Shown here: positions 1 through 8,845 of the stretch, in pieces
How positions within the stretch are numbered: position 1 is the first letter of the stretch
Layout of the letters: the number at the start of each line of letters is the position of its first letter
DNA from: Acetobacter syzygii
GTDB lineage: Bacteria > Pseudomonadota > Alphaproteobacteria > Acetobacterales > Acetobacteraceae
DNA: 64,000 nucleotides
Assembly (NCBI RefSeq): GCF_000964225.1
Contig: NZ_BAMZ01000003.1
Coordinates: forward strand, 110,716 to 174,715
Reading direction: 5' to 3'
Position numbers and translations under genes: made by a program
The notes under the pieces: generated by a model
Seen by the model: only the letters and a program-made list of their open reading frames with translations
Database searches by the model: none
Told to the model about the DNA's origin: nothing

Positions 1-477
1 AATGGTCTGCGTTGCCATAACATGTTCAACTTCGGACGTGCCGATGCCAAACGCCAGCGACCCCAACGCACCGTGGGTAGAGGTATGGGAGTCACCGCAC
101 ACAATGGTCATACCCGGCAGGGAAATCCCCTGTTCCGGCCCAACCACATGCACAATTCCCTGATTGGCCGAGAGAAGCGGAAAGTAAGGAACACCAAATT
201 CCTTAACGTTGCGTTCCAGCGTTTCAATCTGGTTACGGCTATCCTCTTCCTCAATCGGCTGACTGCGGTCGGATGTGGGCACGTTATGGTCCACAACAGC
301 CACTGTCCGCTCCGGATGGCGCAGTTTGCGGCCAGCCAGACGCAGGCCCTCAAACGCCTGTGGGCTGGTTACCTCGTGCACCAGATGGCGGTCGATATAA
401 AGAATGGAGGTGCCGTCCGGAAGGGTTTCCACGACATGATCGTCCCAGATCTTGTCGAACAACGTACGCGCAGCCAT
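1..477 (-). CDS. leuC: 3-isopropylmalate dehydratase large subunit, N-terminal part (cut by window edge)
   Basis: Aconitase-family enzyme of leucine biosynthesis; with LeuD it isomerises 2-isopropylmalate to 3-isopropylmalate in the cytosol using a 4Fe-4S cluster. The visible 159 residues begin [16 protein letters not shown] and contain the family stretch [12 protein letters not shown], typical of the substrate and cluster region. The full protein is about 470 residues, so roughly two thirds lies beyond the left edge. The start at 477 is preferred over the ATG at 483 because the AGGAGG Shine-Dalgarno (484-489) would touch the upstream ATG. It is the last gene visible in the leftward ffh-rplS series but is separated from rplS by a hairpin terminator. 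Confidence 0.95.
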   Translation of the reverse strand, partial: MAARTLFDKIWDDHVVETLPDGTSILYIDRHLVHEVTSPQAFEGLRLAGRKLRHPERTVAVVDHNVPTSDRSQPIEEEDSRNQIETLERNVKEFGVPYFPLLSANQGIVHVVGPEQGISLPGMTIVCGDSHTSTHGALGSLAFGIGTSEVEHVMATQTI

Positions 478-553
478 GCGCATCCTCCTTAACTTTATAT
501 CCGTGCAAACAGCCTCTTGCTATCCGCTGCTTACACCCTGTTTTATCAGAAAG

Positions 554-580
554 ACCCGACTGACCATAGGCCAGTCGGGT
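554..580 (-). terminator. Probable intrinsic terminator after rplS
   Basis: A 9-bp perfect stem (ACCCGACTG / CAGTCGGGT) with a 9-nt loop is followed on the minus strand by CTTTCTGATAAAACA. It lies between the rplS stop and leuC and probably separates the ribosomal operon from leucine synthesis. The U tract is short, so termination may be partial. Confidence 0.65.
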
Positions 581-625
581 TCACACAAGCCATGTCTGGC
601 ATCGTGCCCAAAAGCCTTGCGGCTT

Positions 626-1012
626 TTAGCCTGCTGCTGCCGGGGCAGCAACTTCACGCGGGCGTTCTGCAATACGGGCAGACTTACCGCTACGGCCACG
701 CAGGTAATACAGTTTTGCACGACGCACTTTACCACGACGCACAACCTTGATTTCGGCCACGGTCGGCGCATACAGCGGGAACACACGTTCCACACCTTCA
801 CCATTGGAAATCTTGCGCACGGTAAAGTTGCTGTTCAGGCCCTTGTTGGAGCGGGCAATCACAACACCTTCGAATGCCTGAAGACGAACGCGCTCGCCTT
901 CCTTGACCTGCACGGAAACACGCACCGTGTCACCTGCATCAAAAACTGGCACTGCGCGTGCGGCTGTCAGACGTTCAATTTCTGCAGCTTCGTACTGCTG
1001 GATAATGTTCAT
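626..1012 (-). CDS. rplS: 50S ribosomal protein L19
   Basis: L19 lies at the 30S-50S interface of the ribosome. The 128-residue product has the family core, including [20 protein letters not shown] and the basic segment [21 protein letters not shown]. The C-terminus carries an Ala-rich tail ([10 protein letters not shown]) that makes it slightly longer than the usual about 115 residues. The ATG at 1012 has AAGGA seven bases upstream. It is the distal member of ffh-rpsP-rimM-trmD-rplS, starting 13 bp after trmD ends. Confidence 0.97.
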   Translation of the reverse strand: MNIIQQYEAAEIERLTAARAVPVFDAGDTVRVSVQVKEGERVRLQAFEGVVIARSNKGLNSNFTVRKISNGEGVERVFPLYAPTVAEIKVVRRGKVRRAKLYYLRGRSGKSARIAERPREVAAPAAAG

Positions 1013-1025
1013 GTCGGTATCCTTC

Positions 1026-1775
1026 TCAAACCCCTAGGTCTGCCTGTGCGGCCCCGCCCACAGCTGCATCCCTGTTTTCATTCTTGCGAGCAAGCCAGGC
1101 AGACCACAGATCCGGCCTTCTTTCCCGCGTTATTTCTTCCGCCTGTGCCTGACGCCACCGCGCTATGGCAGCATGATTCCCCGAAAGCAGAACCTCGGGA
1201 ACCTCACGCTCCTCCCATACAGCCGGACGGGTATAATGCGGATATTCAAGCAGCCCATCGGAAAAACTTTCCTCAACACCACTCTGATCACTGCCCATTA
1301 CACCGGGGAGCAGACGCACACACGCATCCAGCAGAACCAGAGCCGCAGTCTCTCCACCAGACAGGACATAATCCCCGACGGAAACCTGCTCGACACCCCG
1401 CGCCTGCAAAAAGCGCTCATCCACCCCTTCAAACCGGCCACATAGCAGCATAACACCCGGCCCTGCCGCATAACGCCGCACATCGGCCTGTGCCAGAGGA
1501 CGCCCCCGTGGTGTTAAGTACACACACGGCAGATCGGTTGTGGTCTGTGCTGCGGCCAAGGCCGCATCGGCCACATCCGGGCGGATAACCATGCCAGCGC
1601 CCCCACCAAACGGTGTATCATCAACAGCACGATGACGACCCAGACCGTGCTGACGCAGGTCTTCGGTCCGGCAGGTCCACACCCCATTCTCCAGTGCTCG
1701 CCCGGCAAGGGACAGCCCCAAAGGCCCCGGAAACATTTCCGGGAAGAGTGTAATAACGGTGGCCTGCCAGCTCAT
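1026..1775 (-). CDS. trmD: tRNA (guanine-37-N1)-methyltransferase
   Basis: SPOUT-class methyltransferase that makes m1G37 in tRNAs reading CUN, CCN and CGG codons and so protects against +1 frameshifting. In the 249-residue protein the hallmark motifs are visible: [12 protein letters not shown], the SAM-knot segment [12 protein letters not shown] and GDYVLSGGE. The C-terminal helical tRNA-binding domain follows, and full length matches the family. Its ATG overlaps the rimM stop by 4 bp, indicating translational coupling in the rpsP-rimM-trmD-rplS order common to most bacteria. Confidence 0.97.
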   Translation of the reverse strand: MSWQATVITLFPEMFPGPLGLSLAGRALENGVWTCRTEDLRQHGLGRHRAVDDTPFGGGAGMVIRPDVADAALAAAQTTTDLPCVYLTPRGRPLAQADVRRYAAGPGVMLLCGRFEGVDERFLQARGVEQVSVGDYVLSGGETAALVLLDACVRLLPGVMGSDQSGVEESFSDGLLEYPHYTRPAVWEEREVPEVLLSGNHAAIARWRQAQAEEITRERRPDLWSAWLARKNENRDAAVGGAAQADLGV

Positions 1776-2311
1776 GCCAGCGCCCCCGCCTGCCGTTTGC
1801 CAACACCACGCCCTTCCTCCCCCGAGACTTCCTCGGGGCGAACCACCACAATGGTCCGCTCATCCAGTTTTACTTCGGGCACACATGCCTTGGTAAAAGG
1901 AACAAGGGAGCCATCGCCCAGTTCAAGGCTGGCACCAGCGCCGTAATCATGCACCATGATGACACGCCCCAGAGAAAGACCTTTTTCGAATGCTTCCATA
2001 CCAATCAGATCGGCATGGTAGAATTCTTCTTCCTCTGTTTCTGGCAGGCAGGAGCGCGGCACAAACAGGCGGGTATTCACCAGCGCCTGAGCCGCAGTCC
2101 GATCTGCCAGAGGTTTGCCATTGGCATCTTTTATCTCGGCAACGCCATCCGCACCGCACCAACGCAGGGACCATTTACGGCCCTGCCCGTCCAGCAGAAC
2201 CCCATACTCCTCCAGCATCGCGGGGTCTGCCGCATAGGAATGCACACGCACAAGGCCGCGCACTCCATGCGGTTTACCCACAACACCAATCAGAATGAGG
2301 TCAGGCTGCAT
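1772..2311 (-). CDS. rimM: Ribosome maturation factor RimM
   Basis: Assists maturation of the 30S head by acting on 16S rRNA near S19. The 179-residue product has the N-terminal RimM barrel ([19 protein letters not shown]) and the C-terminal PRC-barrel-like half ([28 protein letters not shown]). It is flanked by rpsP (17 bp upstream) and trmD (4-bp overlap). The Shine-Dalgarno is poor, which fits coupled translation from rpsP. Confidence 0.95.
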   Translation of the reverse strand: MQPDLILIGVVGKPHGVRGLVRVHSYAADPAMLEEYGVLLDGQGRKWSLRWCGADGVAEIKDANGKPLADRTAAQALVNTRLFVPRSCLPETEEEEFYHADLIGMEAFEKGLSLGRVIMVHDYGAGASLELGDGSLVPFTKACVPEVKLDERTIVVVRPEEVSGEEGRGVGKRQAGALA

Positions 2312-2328
2312 GGCTAGCTCGGTTCAGT

Positions 2329-2679
2329 TCAGGCTGCGGCTTCTGCTGCTTTGGCGGCAGCGGCTGCACGTTCCTGAGCCTTCTTCTTGGGAGCAGACTG
2401 CTTGGGCTGCTCGTTGAAGCTCGGCTTGGCGATCAGACCGGCGTTACCAAGGAATCGGGCAACACGATCGGTCGGCTGCGCACCCTGGGAGAGCCAGTGG
2501 GTAATGCGTTCGTTAACCAGACGCACGCGCTCTGCATGGTCAGATGGCAGCATTGGGTTGTACGCACCCACTTTTTCAATAAAACGGCCATCGCGCGGGC
2601 TGCGGCTGTCTGCCACAACGATGTGGTAGTAAGGACGCTTCTTGGCACCAGCGCGGGCAAGACGAATTTTAACACTCAT
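2329..2679 (-). CDS. rpsP: 30S ribosomal protein S16
   Basis: Small-subunit protein bound to the 5' domain of 16S rRNA. The conserved start [20 protein letters not shown] and the segment [10 protein letters not shown] are visible. A longer reading frame begins 27 bases upstream, but the family start motif and a GGAG eight bases ahead support the ATG at 2679 (116 residues). The C-terminus has a Lys/Ala-rich extension common in alphaproteobacterial S16. It lies 60 bp downstream of ffh. Confidence 0.96.
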   Translation of the reverse strand: MSVKIRLARAGAKKRPYYHIVVADSRSPRDGRFIEKVGAYNPMLPSDHAERVRLVNERITHWLSQGAQPTDRVARFLGNAGLIAKPSFNEQPKQSAPKKKAQERAAAAAKAAEAAA

Positions 2680-2739
2680 TCGGAATACTCCAGACCGAAA
2701 AAACAAAACCCGAAAAACTTAGGCAGAAACAGGCCGCAC

Positions 2740-4140
2740 TTAGCGGAAGGGAGAGCCACCGGGACCACCCGGCGGGCCTCCACCCATTCCTTTAGGCATG
2801 AGCGCAGACATTCCCTGGCGCATGAGACCTTTCACGCCCAGTTTGTTAAAACGCTTCATCATGGTGGACATCATATCAAACTGCTTGAGCAGTTTATTGA
2901 CGTCCTGAACTGTTGTCCCCGACCCGGCAGCAATACGCTTTTTGCGTGATGCCTTGATGATCCCCGGCGCACGACGTTCGCCACGGGTCATGGAACCGAT
3001 AATGGCAAGGTGCTTTTTAAGGACGGACGTATCAAGATCCTTGTCCCCCAGCGCTTCCTTGACCTTACCCATACCCGGCAACATTCCCAGAATACCGGAA
3101 ATGGAGCCAAGCTTGTTGATCTGGCGGATCTGGGACGCATAGTCATCCAGATCAAACTTGCCAGCCATCATCCGCTGGGCCAGACGCTCGCCTTCCTCGT
3201 GGTCAAGCGTATCAGCCGCTTTTTCCACCAGACCCGCAATATCGCCCAGACCCAGAATACGGCCTGCAACACGCTCGGGATGGAACTCATCCAGCGCATC
3301 CAGCTTTTCGCCCGAGCCTGTCAGCTTAATGGGCGCGCCGGTAATGGCCTTCATGGACAGGGCAGCACCACCGCGCGCATCACCATCCATACGGGTCATG
3401 ACAACACCGGTCACACCCACGGCCTCGTTAAACGCCTTGGCGGTGTTCACCGCGTCCTGCCCGGTCATGGCATCCACAACCAGCAGAGTTTCCGCCGGAT
3501 GGGTGACATCCCGGATCTGGCGGACTTCCTCCATCAACGCTTCATCGATGGAAAGACGTCCCGCCGTATCGAGGATAACGACATCGTACCCTTCGCGGCG
3601 ACCCACATCGAGCGCGCGCTGGGCAATTTCCACCGGCGTCTGACCAGCAATGATTGGCAGGGACGTAACCCCGGCCTGCTGGGCGAGCTGCGCCAACTGC
3701 AACTGGGCAGCCGGGCGCTGCGTATCGAGCGAAGCCAGCAGCACTTTCTTGCGCTCACGCGTTGCAAGGCGCAGCGCGAGCTTACCGGACGTGGTGGTTT
3801 TACCAGACCCCTGAAGCCCCACCATAAGAACCGGCACTGGCGGTATGGCATTCAGGTTAAGCGGAACAACACCTGCGCCACCAAGCGCATCAATCAACGC
3901 ATCGTTAACAATTTTAGCAACGGCCTGACCGGGAGAGATGCTTTCCAGCACCTCATGCCCTACGGCACGTTCCTTAACCTTGTTAACAAAGTCCTTCACA
4001 ACGGGGAGCGCGACGTCCGCATCCAGCATGGCCAGACGCACTTCGCGCATGGCCTCCATCACATCGGCTTCGGACAGTGCGCCACGTTTGGCGAGACCAT
4101 CAAAAACCCCGGAAAGCTTGCCTGAAAGAGCTTCGAACAA
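2740..4140 (-). CDS. ffh: Signal recognition particle protein (SRP54 homologue)
   Basis: GTPase that binds 4.5S RNA and signal sequences of nascent membrane proteins and docks on FtsY. The N domain occupies residues 1-85. The G domain carries the P-loop GLQGSGKTTT (about 108-117), DTAGRLS and TRMDGDARGG. The Met-rich M domain starts near 300 and includes LGMLPGMGK. The tail is Gly/Pro-rich. The first residue of the family start MFEALS is encoded by TTG; the only nearby upstream ATG is followed at once by a stop codon. It heads the leftward ribosomal operon and its leader holds a strong hairpin. Confidence 0.96.
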   Translation of the reverse strand: MFEALSGKLSGVFDGLAKRGALSEADVMEAMREVRLAMLDADVALPVVKDFVNKVKERAVGHEVLESISPGQAVAKIVNDALIDALGGAGVVPLNLNAIPPVPVLMVGLQGSGKTTTSGKLALRLATRERKKVLLASLDTQRPAAQLQLAQLAQQAGVTSLPIIAGQTPVEIAQRALDVGRREGYDVVILDTAGRLSIDEALMEEVRQIRDVTHPAETLLVVDAMTGQDAVNTAKAFNEAVGVTGVVMTRMDGDARGGAALSMKAITGAPIKLTGSGEKLDALDEFHPERVAGRILGLGDIAGLVEKAADTLDHEEGERLAQRMMAGKFDLDDYASQIRQINKLGSISGILGMLPGMGKVKEALGDKDLDTSVLKKHLAIIGSMTRGERRAPGIIKASRKKRIAAGSGTTVQDVNKLLKQFDMMSTMMKRFNKLGVKGLMRQGMSALMPKGMGGGPPGGPGGSPFR

Positions 4141-4165
4141 GTGCTACATACCCCATAACGAGACG

Positions 4166-4195
4166 CGCCACTGCGCGAACACTCGCGGAGTGGCG
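4166..4195 (-). other. Strong inverted repeat in the ffh 5' leader
   Basis: A 30-nt nearly perfect hairpin: 7 bp (CGCCACT/AGTGGCG) plus 5 bp (CGCGA/TCGCG) around a GTGT loop, with one C-C mismatch. It lies 26-55 nt upstream of the TTG start of ffh. No U tract follows it on either strand, so it does not look like a terminator. It may be a regulatory or stabilising leader structure, or the 3' end of the upstream gene's transcript. Confidence 0.5.
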
Positions 4196-4213
4196 GTCCT
4201 GATTTGTTGCAGG

Positions 4214-4242
4214 GCTTACGGTATGACCGGGCCCTGAGTCAA
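4214..4242 (-). promoter_or_regulatory. Possible promoter of the ffh operon
   Basis: On the minus strand TTGACT (a good -35) is followed after 17 nt by GTAAGC, a poor -10. It is the only -35-like element seen between the Spy-like gene and ffh. The assignment rests on the -35 alone. Confidence 0.25.
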
Positions 4243-4256
4243 GGAACTTCTTGGTT

Positions 4257-4775
4257 TTACTTCTTTGAGCTGTCAGAAGAAATCTGCTGGGCAGGGTGCT
4301 GCAACGCGTTAAGCTGTGCCAGCAGGTCATGAATGCGCTTCTGCCGGTCCCGCATCTGGGCAAGCTGCTCGGGGGTCAGCACATCATGAATCCGACTGGC
4401 AGTCTGGAGGTGCCTTGCCTCGCGCTCCGCGCGCAGGGCTGCCATTTTCTGCTGCACCTGTGCAATTTTATCCTGATCAAGCGGACCGGGTACACTCAGC
4501 AGATCCTGAATCTGCTCATGCAGGTTTTCAAACTCCTCCTGCGTGTCCTGAGCCTGATCCTGATCGTGCGCTTCTTTGAGGATCGTCGTAATCTGGTTGC
4601 GCTGTTTGCGGCTCAGATCCAGCCCATCCAGCGCATTACCGCCCGGCCCACCAAATGTGGACCCCATGCCCATGCCGCCACCCCAGCCACCCGGACCTGC
4701 CGCATGTGCCGACACACCAGAGAGAGAAAGCCCTACGGCCATTGCCGCAGCCAGTACACCATTGCTGATTTTCAT
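4257..4775 (-). CDS. Spy/CpxP-like periplasmic protein with LTxxQ motif
   Basis: 172 residues. A Sec signal peptide (MKISNGVLAAAMAVGLSLSGVSAHA) is followed by a Gly-rich linker and a charged helical region with a heptad-like pattern. The motif LTPEQLAQMRDRQ (about 133-145) is the LTxxQ signature of the Spy/CpxP family of periplasmic chaperones and stress sensors. The mature protein is rich in Gln, Asp and Glu, as in that family. No Cpx sensor is nearby. The role as a periplasmic chaperone is inferred from the family. It is transcribed leftward ahead of ffh, 116 bp away. Confidence 0.75.
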   Translation of the reverse strand: MKISNGVLAAAMAVGLSLSGVSAHAAGPGGWGGGMGMGSTFGGPGGNALDGLDLSRKQRNQITTILKEAHDQDQAQDTQEEFENLHEQIQDLLSVPGPLDQDKIAQVQQKMAALRAEREARHLQTASRIHDVLTPEQLAQMRDRQKRIHDLLAQLNALQHPAQQISSDSSKK

Positions 4776-4898
4776 GACCTGATTACTCTCCTGTAAAAAC
4801 AGATACCGTTATTGGATGTGACCAGAAAAAACCCAAAACTCCAAGCCCCCAATCACCCCTACCACCATTGCGCACGGGGTATTGGAGGCAATGAATGC

Positions 4899-5657
4899 TC
4901 AGGCCTGCTGCGTTAACGCCTTAAAGCGGGCTGCTGTTTCCAGCTCCTGCTGCATCCGGGCTATGCGGTCCGTTATCTCAATATCCTGCCCCCATATTGC
5001 CATCTGCTGGCGCTCGTCCACTGTGGCGCAGGCGACCAGTTCTTCCACCGTAGCTGCACCACCAAGCAGCACCAGCCCAAGCACCAGACTCCCCAGTGCA
5101 GGAACCGCCACTCCCAGCACAGCCAGTTGGGCGTTAGTCAATTCACCCAGTGCAGCCTTTAGCCCGCCTAACGCCTGCGTGGACTGGCAGATGGGCATAA
5201 CTCCATGCGTTGTGTGGAACATTGCGCCATAGGTGGCCTCCAGCCAGACCAGCCACGGGTCCCACACTGCGGCCTGCTCCGCTGCCAGCCTGCTGCCAGC
5301 ACCATCCCTGTAGCAGACCAGATCACTATTGGCGTACGCCAGCAGGCTCTCCAGCACACCCGCCCGCGCCTGAGGAATACGCTCCAGCATGGAGCCAGCA
5401 ATACCCGTAAGCGGCAGGTCATCTGGGGTAAAATATCCATCCGCGCTTTGCCCTGCCGCCTGCCATTCAGCCACAAGTGCCTCGGCCAACGCGCGGGAGC
5501 GGACACACAGTTCCGTTTTACCCGGCAGGCGCACGCTGCGCCCATCAAGCTGAACGGCAAACCCCTTATCGCCCTGCGGTACAAGCGCGACCTGTTTCCA
5601 AAACCGTTTGCGCCCCGCAGGTGTGCGGCCGGGCAGCCCTGTAGCGCTACCGCTCAT
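4899..5657 (-). CDS. ATP12-family F1-ATPase assembly chaperone
   Basis: Homologue of mitochondrial Atp12, which binds the free F1 alpha subunit before hexamer assembly. The 252-residue protein shows family features: RFWKQVALVPQGDKGFAVQL near the N-terminus, DGRSVRLPGK, a central region (WDPWLVWLEATYGA) and acidic C-terminal helices. Its ATG overlaps the AsmA-like stop by 4 bp (ATGA), so it is coupled to that gene. ATP synthase genes are not in this window. Confidence 0.85.
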   Translation of the reverse strand: MSGSATGLPGRTPAGRKRFWKQVALVPQGDKGFAVQLDGRSVRLPGKTELCVRSRALAEALVAEWQAAGQSADGYFTPDDLPLTGIAGSMLERIPQARAGVLESLLAYANSDLVCYRDGAGSRLAAEQAAVWDPWLVWLEATYGAMFHTTHGVMPICQSTQALGGLKAALGELTNAQLAVLGVAVPALGSLVLGLVLLGGAATVEELVACATVDERQQMAIWGQDIEITDRIARMQQELETAARFKALTQQA

Positions 5658-7816
5658 CGGAAAAGACCCAGACCATGCAGCATGTTCATAATTTTTTCCT
5701 CCTTGCTGGCCTTTTTACGCACGATTGTCGGAGCCGGTCCCTCCGCCCCTTCACGCGCAGTGGCAAGGAGCCCTGTGCAGGACGTGCCATCATCCGAGCC
5801 ACCACCGCCACCAATGGTTATGCCAAACCGACCATCGCCTGCGGGTGCCATGCTCACCTGCGGATTGGTCCATGTACCGGAAACATGCAGCGTGGAAGAA
5901 GCCGATGCACCACCCAGAAGAACCTGCGGAGCAAGTTGCAGGTTTAAAGCGTGCGTTTCCAGCGTAACGCTGCCATGGCCGCGCAGGTGCAGGATGTCGC
6001 TCTCCAGCCCCACCTGATCAATATGGGCAACGCCCTCCGCAAACTGGGTGTGCACACCAAAGCAGCGAATGGGCATCTGCCCTTTGACCGGCACCTGCGG
6101 CCCGAGCAGACTACGCAGGAGCGTGCTGCCAATACTGCCATCCACCACGGAGGCACCAACATGACCAACCAGATTATGGGTCCGGGCTGATGGCGTATCT
6201 CCCTGCGTGCTCAGAGCCCCTACAAGCTGAACGGTTCCGTGTATGTCCGGCGCAACATTCATCCAGCTCTGGACCACGGCCAACGGCAGAAATACGGAAC
6301 GGGCGGATGCCTCGATCTGCGCCTGTGGGCCAGAAAGATCATACACCACGCGCGCAACCTGCTGCTGGCCATTGCCTACGGCATGGATGGGGTCCAAGGC
6401 GAGGCGACCATTGCCCAGAGCCACATGGGTTTGCACCTGCGTCCAGGCGACGCCCTGCCAGTTCATGGCCTGAGCCTGCACATCGCCTGACAGAGCCAGA
6501 CCATGCAGGATATTTGCAAAGGTATGATTTTTATAAAGCTGCTGGGTTTGAGCGCTCTCAACATGCCCTGCCACATGCAGCCCTGTGGCCTCTGGCCATT
6601 GTGTACCAAATGCCAGATGGTCCAGTTGCCCCTGCACATCCAGCGCAGAATGGGCCGCACCAAGCGTTCCCTTGACCTGCACGGACGCACTCCCCTGCGT
6701 GAGTGCCAGATCGACCGGGGCTTCAGCCTGCGACTGCATCTGCCCAAGCTGTTGCAGGGTGCCTGCGGACCCATTGATGGCAACGGGCTGCCCCCCCATC
6801 TGGCCATCCACATGCAGGCTTAGCGGCGCAACTGGTGTGGCCGCGTCCACTACCATGCGTGCAAGAACGACCTGAGGCAGCCACTGGCCCAGATCAATAC
6901 GGCCCGTCCGCACATGCAGGCTTTGCATCTGCGGTGCATCCCCACTCCCTCCAACGCTCAGATCGACCGACAGATTCTGTGCATCGGGCAAATTCGCGTG
7001 GGGGAAAAAGACGTTCAGATCCCTGAGTTGGCCTACTGAGCCCCCCATGTGCAGATTATAGGCGCGTTCTGCCCTTGGAGCAGTGATCACCCCGTCCAGA
7101 TGGGCAAGACCTATGGAATGGCCACCGTTGCTCAGGCTCATACGGAGCTGGACGGGAAGCTGCGCATCCATGGGCCAGAGCGGGCCTGTCTGCCCGGTCA
7201 GACTGAAGCGCCCTGCCCCTTTTTCCCCCTGTATATCCACGTCTGGCGCAGTACTATCCAGCCCGCGGATGTGCGCTCGACCAAGGCCAAATTGGCCCGA
7301 ATAACGGGTTATCGCATCATCCCACTGCACAGTAGCCTGCAAAATGGTCAGGTCCGATACACTGATATTCCAGTGCATCCGCACCGCACCCGACGGCGTA
7401 GCAGACCCACTCTGCGGTGCTGGTGGTGGAGGCGTAAGCAGCCAGTCAGCCCGACCATCGCTCAGGCGGCGCAAGGTTATGCCGGGATTGATAATACTGA
7501 CATCACGCAGGGCAATACGGTGGGAAAACAGCGGCATAATGGAAAGCCGTGCCCGCACCTGTTTGACGGCCAGCACATCGGCCCCACCCGGCGCCACACC
7601 GGACAGGCGTACATCCTGCGCCTCCACCCAAGGGAAAGGCAGCACCCACACATGGAGTGCGCCAATGCTCAGGTGCCGTCCGGTGTTCTGCTCCACCGCA
7701 TCGCTCAGGCGGGTTTTAAGCCATGTTGCATCCTGCGTTGCGGAAAAAATCGTCCCGCCTCCTGCTGCCAGAACCACAACACCCGCAAACAGGCCGATTT
7801 TCCACTTTAAACGCAT
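5654..7816 (-). CDS. AsmA-family inner-membrane protein
   Basis: 720 residues with one N-terminal membrane anchor (residues about 4-24) and a long beta-rich periplasmic region ending in an AsmA-C-like part. AsmA and related proteins are thought to bridge the periplasm for phospholipid transport and to affect outer-membrane assembly. The chosen ATG at 7816 follows GGGAG and gives a proper short basic N-terminus (MRLKWK). A longer frame starts 18 bases upstream inside the presumed ribosome-binding region. Downstream it is coupled to the ATP12 gene. The substrate cannot be read from sequence. Confidence 0.8.
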   Translation of the reverse strand: MRLKWKIGLFAGVVVLAAGGGTIFSATQDATWLKTRLSDAVEQNTGRHLSIGALHVWVLPFPWVEAQDVRLSGVAPGGADVLAVKQVRARLSIMPLFSHRIALRDVSIINPGITLRRLSDGRADWLLTPPPPAPQSGSATPSGAVRMHWNISVSDLTILQATVQWDDAITRYSGQFGLGRAHIRGLDSTAPDVDIQGEKGAGRFSLTGQTGPLWPMDAQLPVQLRMSLSNGGHSIGLAHLDGVITAPRAERAYNLHMGGSVGQLRDLNVFFPHANLPDAQNLSVDLSVGGSGDAPQMQSLHVRTGRIDLGQWLPQVVLARMVVDAATPVAPLSLHVDGQMGGQPVAINGSAGTLQQLGQMQSQAEAPVDLALTQGSASVQVKGTLGAAHSALDVQGQLDHLAFGTQWPEATGLHVAGHVESAQTQQLYKNHTFANILHGLALSGDVQAQAMNWQGVAWTQVQTHVALGNGRLALDPIHAVGNGQQQVARVVYDLSGPQAQIEASARSVFLPLAVVQSWMNVAPDIHGTVQLVGALSTQGDTPSARTHNLVGHVGASVVDGSIGSTLLRSLLGPQVPVKGQMPIRCFGVHTQFAEGVAHIDQVGLESDILHLRGHGSVTLETHALNLQLAPQVLLGGASASSTLHVSGTWTNPQVSMAPAGDGRFGITIGGGGGSDDGTSCTGLLATAREGAEGPAPTIVRKKASKEEKIMNMLHGLGLFR

Positions 7817-7851
7817 TGCTATTTTTTCTCCCACGCAAGGTGTGTTGTCGC

Positions 7852-8835
7852 TCAGCCGCCTTTGCGCACGGGGGGTGGCGTTGTACCGGGGGTAAAGCCC
7901 AGCGCCCGAAAGGTCTCCCGCATATGGGGGGGCAGTTCCGCGCTCACAACCAGACGGCCACCGGCAGGGTGGGGCATATCCAGCTCGCGCGCATGGAGGT
8001 GCAACTGGTCAGTAAAGCCAGATGGATGGGCAATGGCCCCTCCATATTTGGGGTCCCCCAGAATGGGGGTTCCCAAAGACTCGCAATGTACACGCAACTG
8101 ATGGGTGCGCCCCGTTAAGGGAGACAACCCGAGCCAGGAGAACTTGCGGGCCGCCGAATCGAGGACCTCGTACACCGTGCGGGCGGACTGGGCATCTTCA
8201 TCCTTGCGGTCAGCGGCGACTGTAATGGCTCCCGGCCCGGCTCCCAGGCGGGCAAGCGGCTGGTCAATCTCGCCCGAGAGTGGGTCAGGCCGACCAACGA
8301 CCACCGCCCAATATGTTTTTTTGACATCCCGACCCCTAAAGGATGCGGCAAGTTTGGCGGCAACACCCGGTGTTCTGGCCAGCAGCAGCAGGCCGGACGT
8401 ATCGCGGTCAATCCGGTGGACCAGCCTTGGCCGTGGGTCATCCGGGTTTTCCCGCAGGCCATCAAGCATCATGTCCACATGCCGGGTAATACCCGGACCA
8501 CCCTGCACGGCAAGGCCGGACGGCTTGTTAAGCACGATCAGGTGCTTGTCCTGATAAACGACCATACGCTGGATTTCGCGCACCAGCTTGTCGTCCAGCG
8601 GGCGCGGCACATCGCGCGCGGGTTTGGCGGCCATGGGAATGGGGGGAACACGCACACTCTGCCCCGGCTCAAGCCGGGTGGAGGCTTCCACCCGTTTGCC
8701 CTCAACGCGAATCTGGCCTGTGCGGCACAGCTTCTGCAATGCGCCCTGGGTCAGGTGCGGGTAATGGCGACGGAAATAACGGTCGAGGCGGATACCGGCC
8801 TCGTCCTCGCTCACGGTAAGATTGACAACACTCAT
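7852..8835 (-). CDS. RluA-family 23S rRNA/tRNA pseudouridine synthase
   Basis: 327 residues. An N-terminal S4 RNA-binding domain (IRLDRYFRRHYPHLTQGALQ) is followed by the catalytic domain with HRIDRDTSGLLLLA, where the Asp after the Arg is the expected catalytic residue. The late motif GRTHQLRVHCESLGTPILGD is also present. The S4 plus RluA layout is that of RluC/RluD-type enzymes; which uridine is modified cannot be decided. The start at 8835 is chosen because the longer frame would overlap rarA and begins with non-homologous residues. Confidence 0.9.
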   Translation of the reverse strand: MSVVNLTVSEDEAGIRLDRYFRRHYPHLTQGALQKLCRTGQIRVEGKRVEASTRLEPGQSVRVPPIPMAAKPARDVPRPLDDKLVREIQRMVVYQDKHLIVLNKPSGLAVQGGPGITRHVDMMLDGLRENPDDPRPRLVHRIDRDTSGLLLLARTPGVAAKLAASFRGRDVKKTYWAVVVGRPDPLSGEIDQPLARLGAGPGAITVAADRKDEDAQSARTVYEVLDSAARKFSWLGLSPLTGRTHQLRVHCESLGTPILGDPKYGGAIAHPSGFTDQLHLHARELDMPHPAGGRLVVSAELPPHMRETFRALGFTPGTTPPPVRKGG

Positions 8836-8845
8836 GCGCTGATAT

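Noticed and set aside
3010..4125. 371-codon open frame antisense to ffh
   Set aside because: A shadow of the conserved SRP protein gene.
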